Source: Bradyrhizobium sp.
Lineage (GTDB): Bacteria > Pseudomonadota > Alphaproteobacteria > Rhizobiales > Xanthobacteraceae
NCBI RefSeq assembly: GCF_030646015.1
Contig: NZ_JAUSLT010000134.1
Location: forward strand, 1-33,847
Direction of reading: 5' to 3'
Length of the DNA: 33,847 bases
The notes under the pieces were generated by a model. It ran no database searches, had not been told where the DNA came from, and worked only from the letters and a program-made list of their open reading frames with translations. Position 1 is the first letter of the stretch. The number at the start of each line of letters is the position of its first letter. Below, piece after piece: positions 8,519-17,055 of this stretch. The position numbers were made by a program, and so were the translations under genes.

Positions 8519-8896
8519 TCAGGATCGGCGCAGGATCGCGTCGATGGCGGCGCGCGCCTCAGTCACGGCATCCCTGAGTCCGGCAAGCGACGGTGCGGGA
8601 TCGTCGCCCTTCTGAAAGGCGGCTTCCAGGCGTGCCGCGGCGTCGGCAACGGCAAAGGCGCCGATCGCGCGCGCCGACCCCTTCAGCGTATGCGCCAGCG
8701 CGCCTGATTCCGGAGGCAAGGCGGCGAGCGCGCCGATCAGGCCGACGGTCTGGGCCGCGAACATCGCCAGCACCTCGCGCTCGAGGCCGGCATCGCCGAG
8801 CGTCATGCGCCGGAGATGTTCGAGATCGATCGGACCGTCATCGGGAGCAATCGGGGGCGATGGCATCCAGTCAACCTGTTCCAGATGAAGCGGCAT
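8519..8896 (-). CDS. Hpt (histidine phosphotransfer) domain protein
   Basis: This 125-residue protein is a stand-alone Hpt domain, a four-helix bundle that passes phosphate between response regulators and hybrid kinases. The phosphorylatable residue is His69 in ALAHTLKGSARAIGA, matching the xxHxLKGSAxxxGA consensus. The preceding helix has the pattern LEREVLAMFAAQTVGLIGAL, and the following helices are AVADAAARLEAAFQKGD and LRDAVTEARAAIDAIL. I favour the ATG at 8896; a GGGAG lies about 14 bases upstream, farther than ideal, and an alternative ATG at 8956 would add 20 residues. No kinase or receiver gene is adjacent, so its partners are unknown. It is divergent from the large polar-growth gene and shares the intergenic region that holds a CtrA site. 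Confidence 0.85.
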   Translation of the reverse strand: MPLHLEQVDWMPSPPIAPDDGPIDLEHLRRMTLGDAGLEREVLAMFAAQTVGLIGALAALPPESGALAHTLKGSARAIGAFAVADAAARLEAAFQKGDDPAPSLAGLRDAVTEARAAIDAILRRS

Positions 8897-9293
8897 GGCG
8901 ATAGTCCAAATCTCCCGGCGAATTCGGCCCCGGGCAGCGACGTTCTCGCCAGCCAAACACAGGAATGGTTAATGGAACGTTTGGCGTACCTGCCGCAAGT
9001 TCGCCTTGTTTTCGGCGAACAGTCGCCTCAATCGGCAGCCCGATCCGGGAATTTTGTGCACCCGTAAGGCGTTACGCGCCCCTGCTGTTAACGATGATTA
9101 AGATTGTATTAATCGCGGCCATTTCATTCGCACCGCTCTGCCAATAGGATGTTTCCGGATGGTGGCGGAGAAGGCGGGCGACGGAAGCGCCTTGGCTCCG
9201 CACGGGGAACGACACCGGTTTCGGGCTTGCGAGCGACTTTCCAGCAAGCCTCCATCGGACGCGTAAAAAGTAAAACGAGGGCTCAGACTGAAC
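8897..9293. promoter_or_regulatory. Intergenic region between hpt and the giant repeat protein gene
   Basis: These 397 bases lie between divergent genes. They contain an AT-rich island, rare in this window, at 9086-9115 with three TTAA words (9088, 9098, 9109), two of which form the CtrA box annotated separately. The 5' leader of the downstream gene (about 9120-9293) is GC-rich with no recognised riboswitch. No gene is supported here. Confidence 0.5.
9098..9112 (+). promoter_or_regulatory. CtrA-binding box (TTAA-N7-TTAA)
   Basis: TTAA at 9098-9101 and TTAA at 9109-9112 are separated by exactly seven bases (GATTGTA), a perfect match to the alphaproteobacterial CtrA consensus. A third TTAA (9088-9091) with a 6-base spacing lies next to it. 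TTAA is scarce in DNA of this G+C content, so chance is less likely than usual. The site is 182 bases before the start of the polar-growth protein gene and 202 bases before the Hpt start, so it could control either or both. Confidence 0.6.
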
Positions 9294-12200
9294 ATGGCGA
9301 ACAATCCCAAAAAGGTCAAAGACCCTACCGAAGTCGCGCTTTCTGCCATTCAGGAAGCCCTCAACATCAATGACGCGCCCGCAGCGGACAACACGCGCGG
9401 TTCGGTCCGCAGCGATGCGGCGTCCAATGCGTCGTCGCCGCCGTCATATGATGACAGCTTCGACACACGGAGCGCCGACCGGCAGATCTTCGAGCCGATC
9501 GAGGAGCCGCGCTCCGCCCGCCGCGCCGCCAATGACGACCGCGAAACCATCGGCCAGATCCTGCAGGCGATCCAGAAGGGCCGCCCCGCCCGCAACGTCT
9601 ACACCCTCGCCACGCTGTTTGCCGGCGTCTGGATCATCGGCTGCGCGCTGCTGACCTTCAGCTTCCTGCCCGCGCTGCAGGCGTCGATCGGCCAGGGCCC
9701 CGGCGGTACGCTGGTGCTGGCCGGCCTTGCCGCATTGTTCTTTGCGCCGGTGCTGCTGTTCTACTTCCTGGCGAGCCTTGCCTGGCGCGGCCAGGAATTG
9801 CGCATGATCGCGCAGTCGATGGCGCAGGTCGCGATCCGCTTTTCGGAGCCCGAGGGTGCGGCCTCCGACTCCATGGTCACCGTCGGCCAGGCGATCCGCC
9901 GCGAAGTCGCCGCCATGGGCGACGGCGTCGAGCGCGCGATCGCGCGCGCCGGCGAACTCGAAACCCTCGTCGCCAACGAAGTCTCGGCGCTCGAACGCGC
10001 CTACAGCGACAACGAAGTGCGCATCCGCGCGCTGCTGCAGGATATCGCCCACCAGCGCGACAACCTGGTCGGACAGGCCGAGCAGGTTCGCAGCGCCATC
10101 TCCGGCGTGCAGATCGACCTGCGCCACGATATCGCGCTGATCTCGGATGCGATCGCATCGCGGGTCGACGAAGTTGCCAAGAGCATCACCGGTGCGCTGG
10201 AAGAACGCGGCGCGCACATCACCGGCGCGCTCAGCCACGCCGGCGACAACATGATCCTCGCGCTCGGCGAGCGCGGCGGCGACCTGCTCGACCGTCTCGA
10301 GGAAGCCAGCGCCGAGACCACGCGCGCCGTGCTCGACGCCAGCGAACGCCTCACCACCAGCCTCAATTTCAAGACCGGCCACGTCCACGACGAGTTCGTC
10401 GACCTCGCCGACCGCGTCCACGAAATGCTGAACGAGCGGATCGACCGCATCACCAGCGAATTCGAGCAGCGCTCCTCCACCATCGTCGACGGCATTTCCG
10501 ACCGCACCGAGCAGGTCCACGACTCGCTGAAGAATTCCAGCGACTCCCTGCTGCTGGAGCTCGAACTGCGCAGCGGCGATCTCGTCAGCAAGATCGACGA
10601 GGCCGGCAACCGGCTGGCGTCCCAGATCCTCACCTCCGGCGACAAGGCCAGCGACGCGCTCGACGTCACCGTCAACTCGCTGGTGGCCAAGGTCGTCAGC
10701 CAGACCGAAACCGCGCACGACACCCTCTCTTTGCAGATGAGCGCGTTCGACGAACTGGTGCGGAACCAGGGCGGCGAACTGGCGGAGAAATTCGCCCGCG
10801 ACTCGGGCACGCTCGGCGCGCTGATCACCCGCCACATCTCGGAATTCGACCGCACCGTCAAAACCTTCGGCGGCGAAATCGTCGACCGCATGGGTCAGCG
10901 CACCCAGGACATCTCGGACACCCTGAAGACCTATGTCGACACCTTCGACACCCGCCTGAGCACCAATGGCGGCGAGATCACCGCTTCGCTGGACCAGCGC
11001 CTGGTTCAGTTCGAGACCACGCTGGGTAGCCGCGTCGCCCATCTCGACACCTCGCTCGACGGCAAGATCGCATCCTTCGACAGCTCGATCGAAGGCAGGA
11101 TCAGGTCGTTCGACGAGTCGATCGACGGCCGCCTCAAATCGCTCGAACAGAATTTCGATACGCGGGCGAAGTCGGTCACCGAGACCATCGACAACCGCCT
11201 GGGCACGCTGGCTTCGTCACTGACCGACGGCGCCTCGCAGGCGGTCAGCATGCTCGACTCGCGCCTGACCCACCTCACCACGTCGTTGACCGACGGCACC
11301 GCGCAGGCGATCCACTCGATCGACACGCGCCTGACCTATCTCACCACGTCGCTGACGACGGGCGCCGCACAGGCGGTCGAAGCCATCGACCAGCGCATTG
11401 CCGGCGTGACCCAGACCATCGATGGCCGCAGCGCCCATCTGACCGACACCATCACCGCGCGCTTCCAGGAAATCCATCAGGGCATCGAAACCCGGGTCGG
11501 CGCGGTTGCCTCCGACATCGACATGCGCGTCGCGCAGTTCGAGGACCTCCTGGGTTCGCGGATCGAAGCCGTGGCAGGCCGCATCGAGAGCAGCGGCCGG
11601 CAGGCCAGCGAGGGCCTGATGGCCCGCGCCGAGGAATTGTCGTTCGGGATCAGGTCCCACGTCGAGGACGCGGAACGCTCGCTGACCAACCTCGTGGTCA
11701 ATACCAGCGAGACCATCCAGACCGGCGCCCGCGCCGCGCAACAATCGCTGCTGACGGTTTCATCCGACGTCAATGCACAGCTGCAGCTGACCTCGGGTGA
11801 AGTCGAACGCGCCCTCACCGCTGTCGGTACCGGGGCCGCAAACTCGATCCTGACCAGCGCCCGCGATGCGCAGTCCACCCTGGTGTCGGCCTCCACCGAG
11901 GCCGCCAGCCAGATCAAGTCGCTGTCCGCCGACGTCGAGCGCACGCTCTCCGCCGCGGGGTCCGCCACCGCGAGTTCGATCGTCGCCGGCGCCCGCGAGG
12001 CGCAGACCACGCTGGTTACGGCTTCCGCGGATGCGGCAAGCCAGGTCAAATCGCTGGCCGCCGACGTCGAGCGCTCGCTCTCGATGGCCGGAACTTCCAC
12101 CGCCGAAACGATCACCGCCGGCGCACGCGAAGCTCAGAGCACACTTGTGAATGCTTCAACGGATGCCGCGAACCAGGTCAAGTCGCTGGCCGCCGATGTT

Positions 12201-14924
12201 GAGCGCTCGCTCTCCGCGGTCGGAACTTCCACGGCCGAAGCGATCACCGCCGGCGCGCGCGAAGCACAGAGCACGCTGGTCACCGCTTCGATGGATGCCA
12301 CCAACCAGGTCAGGTCGCTGGCCGCCGATGTCGAGCGTTCGCTGTCGATCGCCGGTACCTCCACCGCCGAGGCGGTCACCGCCGGCGCGCGTGAAGCCCA
12401 GACCACGCTGATCAATGCGTCCAACGATGCGGCCAGCCAGGTCAAGTCGCTGGCGGCCGACATCCAGCGCTCGCTGTCGATGGCCGGCACCTCTACCGCC
12501 GAGACGCTGACCATGGCCGGCGCCTCGACCGCCGAGGCGCTCACCTCAGGCGCGCGCGATGCGCAGAACATGCTGGTCAATGCGTCCGCGGATGCGACCA
12601 GCCAGGTCAGGTCGCTGGCAGCGGATATCCAGCGTTCGCTGTCGGTGGCCGGCGCTTCCACCTCGGAGGCGATCACCTCGGGCGCCCGCGAGGCCCAGAA
12701 CACCCTGGTCGCCGCATCCGCCGATGCCGCCAGCCACGTCAAGTCGCTCGCGATCGATGTGGAACGCACATTGACGGCGGTCGGCGCCGACACCGCCGCC
12801 TCGATCCTCGCCAGCGCGCGCGAGGTGCAAAGCTCGCTGACGGCGACTTCCGCCGATGCCGCCAGCCAGATCAAGGCGATCGCTGTAGACATCGAGCGTT
12901 CGCTCAGCACGGTCACCGCCAACACTACCGACAATATCCAGACCAGCGCGCTCAACGCCCAGAGCGCACTGGTGGCCGCGTCGAACGAGGTCAGTTCCAA
13001 GGTCAAGTCGACCTCGGCTGAAGTCGAGCGCACCGTGCTTGCCGCCAGCGGCTCGTTCGGCTCCACCATGACCGGCAAGACCGACGAAATCGTCACCTAT
13101 GTGCAGCAGCAGACCGACCGGCTGGCGCAGATGATCGACGGCAAGCGCGGGACGCTGGTCGAGGCGATCGGCTCGAAGACCAGCCAGCTCACGGTCGACA
13201 TCGATCGCGTGACATCCGACGCCCTGAAATCGATCGAGACCAGGGGCCAGGCGTTCTCGCAGTCGTTGATGACCAACGGCTCCGACGTCGCGCGGACCAT
13301 CACGTCCGCCGGCGAACTCGCCACCGGCGCCGTAGCCAAGTCGCTGAAGGAACTCGAGCAGTCCTCGCGCGCGGCGATCGACCAGTCGCGTCAGGTTTCG
13401 ATCGCGGCCGTCACCGAAATGCAGGAGACCAGCAAGATCCTGCGCACCGACACCGTCGCCCTGTTCGAGCGGCTGCGTGAAGGCAACATCCTGCTGCAGG
13501 AAGTGCTGACCGGCGCGCATGACAACCTCAACTCGCTGGAGCGCGCCTTGGTGACCCGCGTGGCCGACTTCGTGTCCGCCATGAACGACGTCACCTCGCG
13601 CAACGGCGTCGCGACGCAGACGCTGGAAGACCAGCTCAGCGTCTTCAACGCCAAGACCTCGAAGGCGCTGGAGGACCTCGGTTCGCTGTCCAGCCAGTTC
13701 GAGCACCACGGCCAGGCGCTGGTCGAGGCCGCGGCGGTGGTCGAGCAAAGCAACCGCAGCACCACGGCCTCCGTTTCCGAGCGCAAATCGGCGCTGGAAT
13801 CGCTGGTCACCACCATCGACCTGCGCACCGCCGATCTCGATCAGCGGCTGTCGCGCTTCACCAGCCTGCTGGATGAATCGCTGGCGGCCGCCGAAGAGCG
13901 CGCCCGCGATATCGCCCGCGTGGTTGCGGAAACCGCAGGCGCGGGTTCGGCCGCCATCAGCCATCAGTTCGAAGCGGTGCGGGCTGCGGCCGAGGAGGAA
14001 CGCCGGCTCACCGCCGACACCATGGCCGAGCTCTATCAGCAGGGCACCCAGGAAGCCGACGCGATGTTCAAGCAGTCCGCGGAAAAGTTCGCCAACATGG
14101 TGGCGAGCATGAAGCAGATGGCGTCGGAAATGCACAACGAGCTCGACGCCACCCGCAACGAGCTGCGCCGCGGCGTGCTGGAAATGCCGCAGGAGGCCGC
14201 CGAAAGCACCGCGCAGATGCGCAAGGTGATCGTCGACCAGATCGAGGCGTTGGCCGAACTGAACCGGATCGTCGCCCATCATGGCCGCGGCCTCGACGTG
14301 GTCTCCGCGGGCCGCGCCAGCGTGCAGCGCGAGGAAGAGCCGATGCTGGTCGCCGCCGGCGGTCAGTCGCGCTCCGCACCGCGCATGGGCGGCAGCGCCG
14401 CATCGACCCTGCCGCCGCCGGACCTCGGTGGGCCTGCCCCGCGCCGCACCGAAGCGCCGCCGGTTAGCCCCGCCAGTTCCGACCAGGGACGTGACGGCTG
14501 GTTGTCTGACCTGTTGAACCGCACCGATGCCGCCGGCCCCGCCCAGGCGGCGCGCCGCCCCGCTCCCGCGCCAGCGGCAGCGAGCGACAATCCGCTGGCA
14601 TCGCTGTCGCTCGACATCGGCCGCCTGATGGATCGCAACCTCGCCGCCGAGATGTGGGATCGCTATCAGCGCGGCGAGAGCAAGGCGTTCACAAAACGGC
14701 TCTACACGCCGGCCGGCCAGAAGGCCTTCGACGAGGTCGCCCGCAAATACCGCGCCGACCGCGCCTTCAAGCAGACGGTGGACCGCTACATCACCGAGTT
14801 CGAGCGCCTGCTCGATGAGGTCGCCCGCGACGAGCGCGGCCCGGCGATGCTGCGCAGCCACCTCACCTCGGAGACCGGTCTGGTCTACACCCTGCTCGCG
14901 CATGCGGCGGGACGGCTGGGATAA
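9294..14924 (+). CDS. Giant membrane-anchored coiled-coil protein, GPR/RgsE-like polar growth ring protein
   Basis: The 1876-residue product has a disordered, charged N-terminus (1-100), two adjacent membrane helices (about 103-125 and 139-163), then some 1500 residues of helical repeat, a Pro/Ala linker (about 1695-1765), and a conserved globular C-terminus from SLDIGRLMDRNLAAEMWDRY onward. This plan matches Agrobacterium GROWTH POLE RING protein and Sinorhizobium RgsE, Hyphomicrobiales-specific apolipoprotein-like proteins forming a ring at the growing pole; I rely on architecture and recall. The helical part runs in 11-residue steps (for example FDSSIEGRIRS / FDESIDGRLKS), 22-residue units at 11217-11414, and ten 44-residue units at 11727-13076. 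The start ATG follows a weak GAGG. A CtrA box lies upstream, consistent with cell-cycle control, and an intrinsic terminator follows the stop. Automated annotation often mislabels such proteins as kinesin-like. Confidence 0.75.
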   Translation: MANNPKKVKDPTEVALSAIQEALNINDAPAADNTRGSVRSDAASNASSPPSYDDSFDTRSADRQIFEPIEEPRSARRAANDDRETIGQILQAIQKGRPARNVYTLATLFAGVWIIGCALLTFSFLPALQASIGQGPGGTLVLAGLAALFFAPVLLFYFLASLAWRGQELRMIAQSMAQVAIRFSEPEGAASDSMVTVGQAIRREVAAMGDGVERAIARAGELETLVANEVSALERAYSDNEVRIRALLQDIAHQRDNLVGQAEQVRSAISGVQIDLRHDIALISDAIASRVDEVAKSITGALEERGAHITGALSHAGDNMILALGERGGDLLDRLEEASAETTRAVLDASERLTTSLNFKTGHVHDEFVDLADRVHEMLNERIDRITSEFEQRSSTIVDGISDRTEQVHDSLKNSSDSLLLELELRSGDLVSKIDEAGNRLASQILTSGDKASDALDVTVNSLVAKVVSQTETAHDTLSLQMSAFDELVRNQGGELAEKFARDSGTLGALITRHISEFDRTVKTFGGEIVDRMGQRTQDISDTLKTYVDTFDTRLSTNGGEITASLDQRLVQFETTLGSRVAHLDTSLDGKIASFDSSIEGRIRSFDESIDGRLKSLEQNFDTRAKSVTETIDNRLGTLASSLTDGASQAVSMLDSRLTHLTTSLTDGTAQAIHSIDTRLTYLTTSLTTGAAQAVEAIDQRIAGVTQTIDGRSAHLTDTITARFQEIHQGIETRVGAVASDIDMRVAQFEDLLGSRIEAVAGRIESSGRQASEGLMARAEELSFGIRSHVEDAERSLTNLVVNTSETIQTGARAAQQSLLTVSSDVNAQLQLTSGEVERALTAVGTGAANSILTSARDAQSTLVSASTEAASQIKSLSADVERTLSAAGSATASSIVAGAREAQTTLVTASADAASQVKSLAADVERSLSMAGTSTAETITAGAREAQSTLVNASTDAANQVKSLAADVERSLSAVGTSTAEAITAGAREAQSTLVTASMDATNQVRSLAADVERSLSIAGTSTAEAVTAGAREAQTTLINASNDAASQVKSLAADIQRSLSMAGTSTAETLTMAGASTAEALTSGARDAQNMLVNASADATSQVRSLAADIQRSLSVAGASTSEAITSGAREAQNTLVAASADAASHVKSLAIDVERTLTAVGADTAASILASAREVQSSLTATSADAASQIKAIAVDIERSLSTVTANTTDNIQTSALNAQSALVAASNEVSSKVKSTSAEVERTVLAASGSFGSTMTGKTDEIVTYVQQQTDRLAQMIDGKRGTLVEAIGSKTSQLTVDIDRVTSDALKSIETRGQAFSQSLMTNGSDVARTITSAGELATGAVAKSLKELEQSSRAAIDQSRQVSIAAVTEMQETSKILRTDTVALFERLREGNILLQEVLTGAHDNLNSLERALVTRVADFVSAMNDVTSRNGVATQTLEDQLSVFNAKTSKALEDLGSLSSQFEHHGQALVEAAAVVEQSNRSTTASVSERKSALESLVTTIDLRTADLDQRLSRFTSLLDESLAAAEERARDIARVVAETAGAGSAAISHQFEAVRAAAEEERRLTADTMAELYQQGTQEADAMFKQSAEKFANMVASMKQMASEMHNELDATRNELRRGVLEMPQEAAESTAQMRKVIVDQIEALAELNRIVAHHGRGLDVVSAGRASVQREEEPMLVAAGGQSRSAPRMGGSAASTLPPPDLGGPAPRRTEAPPVSPASSDQGRDGWLSDLLNRTDAAGPAQAARRPAPAPAAASDNPLASLSLDIGRLMDRNLAAEMWDRYQRGESKAFTKRLYTPAGQKAFDEVARKYRADRAFKQTVDRYITEFERLLDEVARDERGPAMLRSHLTSETGLVYTLLAHAAGRLG
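11217..11414 (+). repeat. Three tandem 22-residue (66-bp) repeats inside the polar growth protein
   Basis: Three in-frame copies start at 11217, 11283 and 11349, each with the pattern SLT-x-G-x-x-QA(V/I)-x-x-(I/L)D-x-R(L/I). Each is a pair of 11-residue hendecads and is embedded in a longer unbroken run of 11-mers from about 11000 to 11600. Hendecad periodicity is typical of apolipoprotein-like and near-straight coiled-coil helices. Confidence 0.8.
11727..13076 (+). repeat. Ten tandem 44-residue (132-bp) repeats inside the polar growth protein
   Basis: Units begin at 11727, 11859, 11991, 12123, 12255, 12387, 12552, 12684, 12816 and 12948. The consensus runs AREAQSTLVxA / SADAASQVKSL / AADVERSLSxA / GTSTAExITAG, that is four 11-residue blocks. 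Unit 6 is 55 residues long because one 11-residue block is duplicated (12480-12512 and 12513-12545, 29 of 33 bases identical). The last unit is one residue short and diverged. Units 3-7 are most alike, suggesting recent expansion by unequal exchange. Confidence 0.9.
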
Positions 14925-14948
14925 GTTGCGACTAGCGAGTAGCGATTA

Positions 14949-14983
14949 AAAATGGAGGCCTCTCGGCCTCCATTTTGTTTTTT
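14949..14983 (+). terminator. Intrinsic terminator after the polar growth protein gene
   Basis: AAAATGGAGGCC (14949-14960) and GGCCTCCATTTT (14965-14976) form a perfect 12-bp stem around a TCTC loop, followed by GTTTTTT. It lies 25 bases after the stop codon. The A-run on the left side means it could also stop leftward transcripts. Confidence 0.92.
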
Positions 14984-15069
14984 GACGCAGGTTGCGGCTC
15001 CGCAATGCTCAACTCGCAACTGAATAAAGATCCGATATGCTTCTTGGTATATTCGGAGACATCGCCGCC

Positions 15070-15267
15070 ATGAGTGACACCGCCAAGAAGCGAGCACTAC
15101 GCGTTTATCGCAGGCGACAGGCCAAGAGGGGCACGGCGCCATCTGACGCCACCGGCGAACCGCCAACGAAAGGCAACATCCTCGCCGCGTTGCGTCGTTC
15201 GCCTCTGGTCGGAGCCGATCTCGATCTCACTCGTTCGTGCGAAGCCGGGCGCAAGGTCGCCTTGTGA
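15070..15267 (+). pseudogene. Remnant VapB-like antitoxin, internally deleted
   Basis: The 65-residue reading frame begins MSDTAKKRALRVYRRRQAKRG and ends GNILAALRRSPLVGADLDL...GRKVAL. From memory, a common Bradyrhizobium antitoxin family has about 95-105 residues, the same beginning, the same end, and between them about 35 residues including ARFEVLG-type and DADRELIRxLAxRL-type helices. Those are missing here: RG is joined to a TAPSDATGEPP linker. The frame stays open, so a short product could be made. Its stop overlaps a GTG start of a truncated toxin remnant (GTGA at 15264), the usual coupling of such operons. This supports a decayed toxin-antitoxin pair. Confidence 0.55.
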
Positions 15268-15332
15268 CGCGCGATATCCTCGATAAGAATATCATCAGTC
15301 ACACGATTGCGGCGCTCGGCACTTGCGCATAG
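15264..15332 (+). pseudogene. Truncated VapC-like PIN toxin remnant
   Basis: Only 22 codons remain: V-TRDILDKNIISHTIAALGTCA, then TAG. Intact VapC toxins of this type start (M/V)TRYLLDTNIIS, where the Asp is the first metal-binding residue of the PIN ribonuclease site. Here TRDILDKNIIS keeps that Asp and the NIIS turn, then similarity stops; the other about 115 residues are absent. The fragment cannot be an active nuclease. The overlap with the antitoxin remnant fixes its identity better than its own short sequence does. Confidence 0.5.
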
Positions 15333-15359
15333 CCCCTTACGCGAGGTGCATTCCGCCCG

Positions 15360-16265
15360 CTATTGCGGCCTGCGAGGTGCAGCGCCGGCCGCGGGCGGCC
15401 TCGGCCCCGCTGACGGCGCGGGCGGCCTCGCTGGCGCGGGCTCGGGCGCTACGGCGTTATTGCTGCCGCCGAAGATCACCCGGCTCGGGTTGCGGTCGAA
15501 ATTGTTCACGGCGCGGCTGATGTCGCCGAGGGTGCGACGGCCGTCGGCGATCAGCAGGTTGGTACGCTTGTCGAGGTCGTCGGCGAGTTCCTTGATCGCC
15601 TTCAGCATCGCCGAGAGTTCACCGCCGGAACTGCCGCCCGCAACCGTGTTGAGGCCCAGCATCAGGCTGTCGGCCTTGCCCATCACGCCGTCGACCTTGA
15701 CCATGATGCCGTCGATCTTTTCGGAATTGCGCGCCAGCGCGCCCGTAAAGGTTTCCAGGTTGCGCAGCGAGTTTTTGACCGATTCCTGGTTGTCGGCGAC
15801 GATCCGGTTGACGTTCTGCAGGGTGGCGCGGATCGCCTCGGTGACGTCCTGCAGCGCGTTCGGGTCAGCGGTCAGGACCGGGATGCCGTCCTCATCGAGC
15901 GGAACGGCCGGGGCCGCCTCCTCGCCGCCCTTCAGCGAGATCGCGGCAACGCCGGTCAGGCCCTGGAATTCGAGCCCGACCAGGGTGTCCTTGCGGATCG
16001 GCGCCTTGTTCTCGACCATGGCGAGTGCGACGACTCGACGCGGGTTATCCAGCTTTACGGAGATGACTTCGCCTATCCGGATACCGTTGAAATTGACGCT
16101 GCCGCCGTTGCGCAGGCCGGACGCCGGGCCTTCGAACACGATCCGGATCGGGCTGCGCGCCTTGGTTGTGTGGAGGCTCTGGAACCACAGCACAAAGCCG
16201 AACGCCGCGGCAATCACTGCCAGCGTGAAGGCTCCGATCAGGACGTAATTCGCCCGCGTTTCCAT
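15360..16265 (-). CDS. mlaD: MlaD/MCE-family lipid-transport substrate-binding protein
   Basis: This 301-residue protein has an N-terminal membrane anchor (residues 7-29, YVLIGAFTLAVIAAAFGFVLWF) and one MCE domain at about 38-115 with the family pattern GLRNGGSVNFNGIRIGEV and LEFQGLTGVAAISLKGG. A helical region follows (about 135-260, with DNQESVKNSLRNLETFTGAL), then a Pro/Ala-rich tail of about 35 residues. In Mla-type systems the MCE subunit forms a periplasmic ring that shuttles phospholipids between the membranes. It is the third gene of mlaE-mlaF-mlaD, 17 bases after mlaF. The longer helical C-terminus, compared with E. coli MlaD of about 180 residues, is usual in alphaproteobacteria. 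Lipid direction and substrate cannot be read from sequence. Confidence 0.92.
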   Translation of the reverse strand: METRANYVLIGAFTLAVIAAAFGFVLWFQSLHTTKARSPIRIVFEGPASGLRNGGSVNFNGIRIGEVISVKLDNPRRVVALAMVENKAPIRKDTLVGLEFQGLTGVAAISLKGGEEAAPAVPLDEDGIPVLTADPNALQDVTEAIRATLQNVNRIVADNQESVKNSLRNLETFTGALARNSEKIDGIMVKVDGVMGKADSLMLGLNTVAGGSSGGELSAMLKAIKELADDLDKRTNLLIADGRRTLGDISRAVNNFDRNPSRVIFGGSNNAVAPEPAPARPPAPSAGPRPPAAGAAPRRPQ

Positions 16266-16282
16266 TCAATCAAACTCCGGTA

Positions 16283-17053
16283 CTAGCCCATGACCGCGCG
16301 GGCGCGCTTGCCGTGGAAGTATTGCCTCAACCAGGGATGTTGCGAGGCCTGCATGTCGGCGACCGATCCTGCCGCAATGATCTTACCGTTCCCTAACACC
16401 GCGATCCGGTCGCAAGCCGTATAAAGGCTGTCCAGATCGTGGGTTACCATGAAAACGGTCAGGCCCAAAGTACGCTGCAGGGTGCGGACCAGCTCGTCGA
16501 AGTCGCCGGCGCCGATTGGATCGAGGCCGGAGGTCGGCTCGTCGAGGAAGACAAGTTCCGGATCGAGCGCCAGCGCGCGGGCCAGCGCCACGCGCTTGAT
16601 CATGCCGCCGGACAGTTCCGAGGGAAAGCGGTCGGCGACTTCGGGCTTGAGGCCCACCATGACGAGCTTGGCGGCCGTGATCTCGTCCATCAGCCGCTGC
16701 GAGAGCTTGAGATATTCGCGCACCGGAAACTGGATGTTCTGCCGCACCGTCAGCGAGGAGAACAGCGCGCCCTGCTGGAACAGCACGCCCCAGCGCCGTT
16801 CGACACCGCGCCGCGCCTTGGCGTCGGCGGCGTCGAGATCGACGCCGAATACCTCGATGCTGCCGGCGACCTTGGGGACGAGGCCGATGATGGTGCGCGT
16901 CAGCACCGACTTGCCGGCCCCCGAGGGGCCGACAAAGCCCAAGATCTCGCCGCGCTTCACATCGAGGTTGAGGCCGTCGAGGATACGGTTCTTGCCGAAC
17001 TGTACGGTGATGTCGCGGACCCGGATGATGTTGTCGGAAGGTTGCGGGGCCAT
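16283..17053 (-). CDS. mlaF: Mla-type ABC transporter ATP-binding protein
   Basis: This 256-residue ATPase powers the MlaFE lipid transporter on the cytoplasmic face of the inner membrane. Walker A is GPSGAGKS (residues 42-49), the signature LSGGM (147-151), Walker B LVFLDEP (167-173), and the switch His is in FMVTHDLDSL. FPSELSGGMIKRVALARALALDPE is the MlaF-type form, with M-x-K-R in place of the usual Q-Q/R-Q-R. The ATG at 17053 lies just after the mlaE stop; a GTG at 17059 overlapping that stop (GTGA) is an alternative two codons longer. Either way mlaE and mlaF are translationally coupled. Length is normal. Confidence 0.94.
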   Translation of the reverse strand: MAPQPSDNIIRVRDITVQFGKNRILDGLNLDVKRGEILGFVGPSGAGKSVLTRTIIGLVPKVAGSIEVFGVDLDAADAKARRGVERRWGVLFQQGALFSSLTVRQNIQFPVREYLKLSQRLMDEITAAKLVMVGLKPEVADRFPSELSGGMIKRVALARALALDPELVFLDEPTSGLDPIGAGDFDELVRTLQRTLGLTVFMVTHDLDSLYTACDRIAVLGNGKIIAAGSVADMQASQHPWLRQYFHGKRARAVMG

Positions 17054-17055
17054 CG

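Noticed and set aside
12546..14903. A 785-codon open frame antisense to the giant repeat protein
   Set aside because: Its repeats mirror those of the sense gene, and it lacks start signals. It is a codon-usage shadow.
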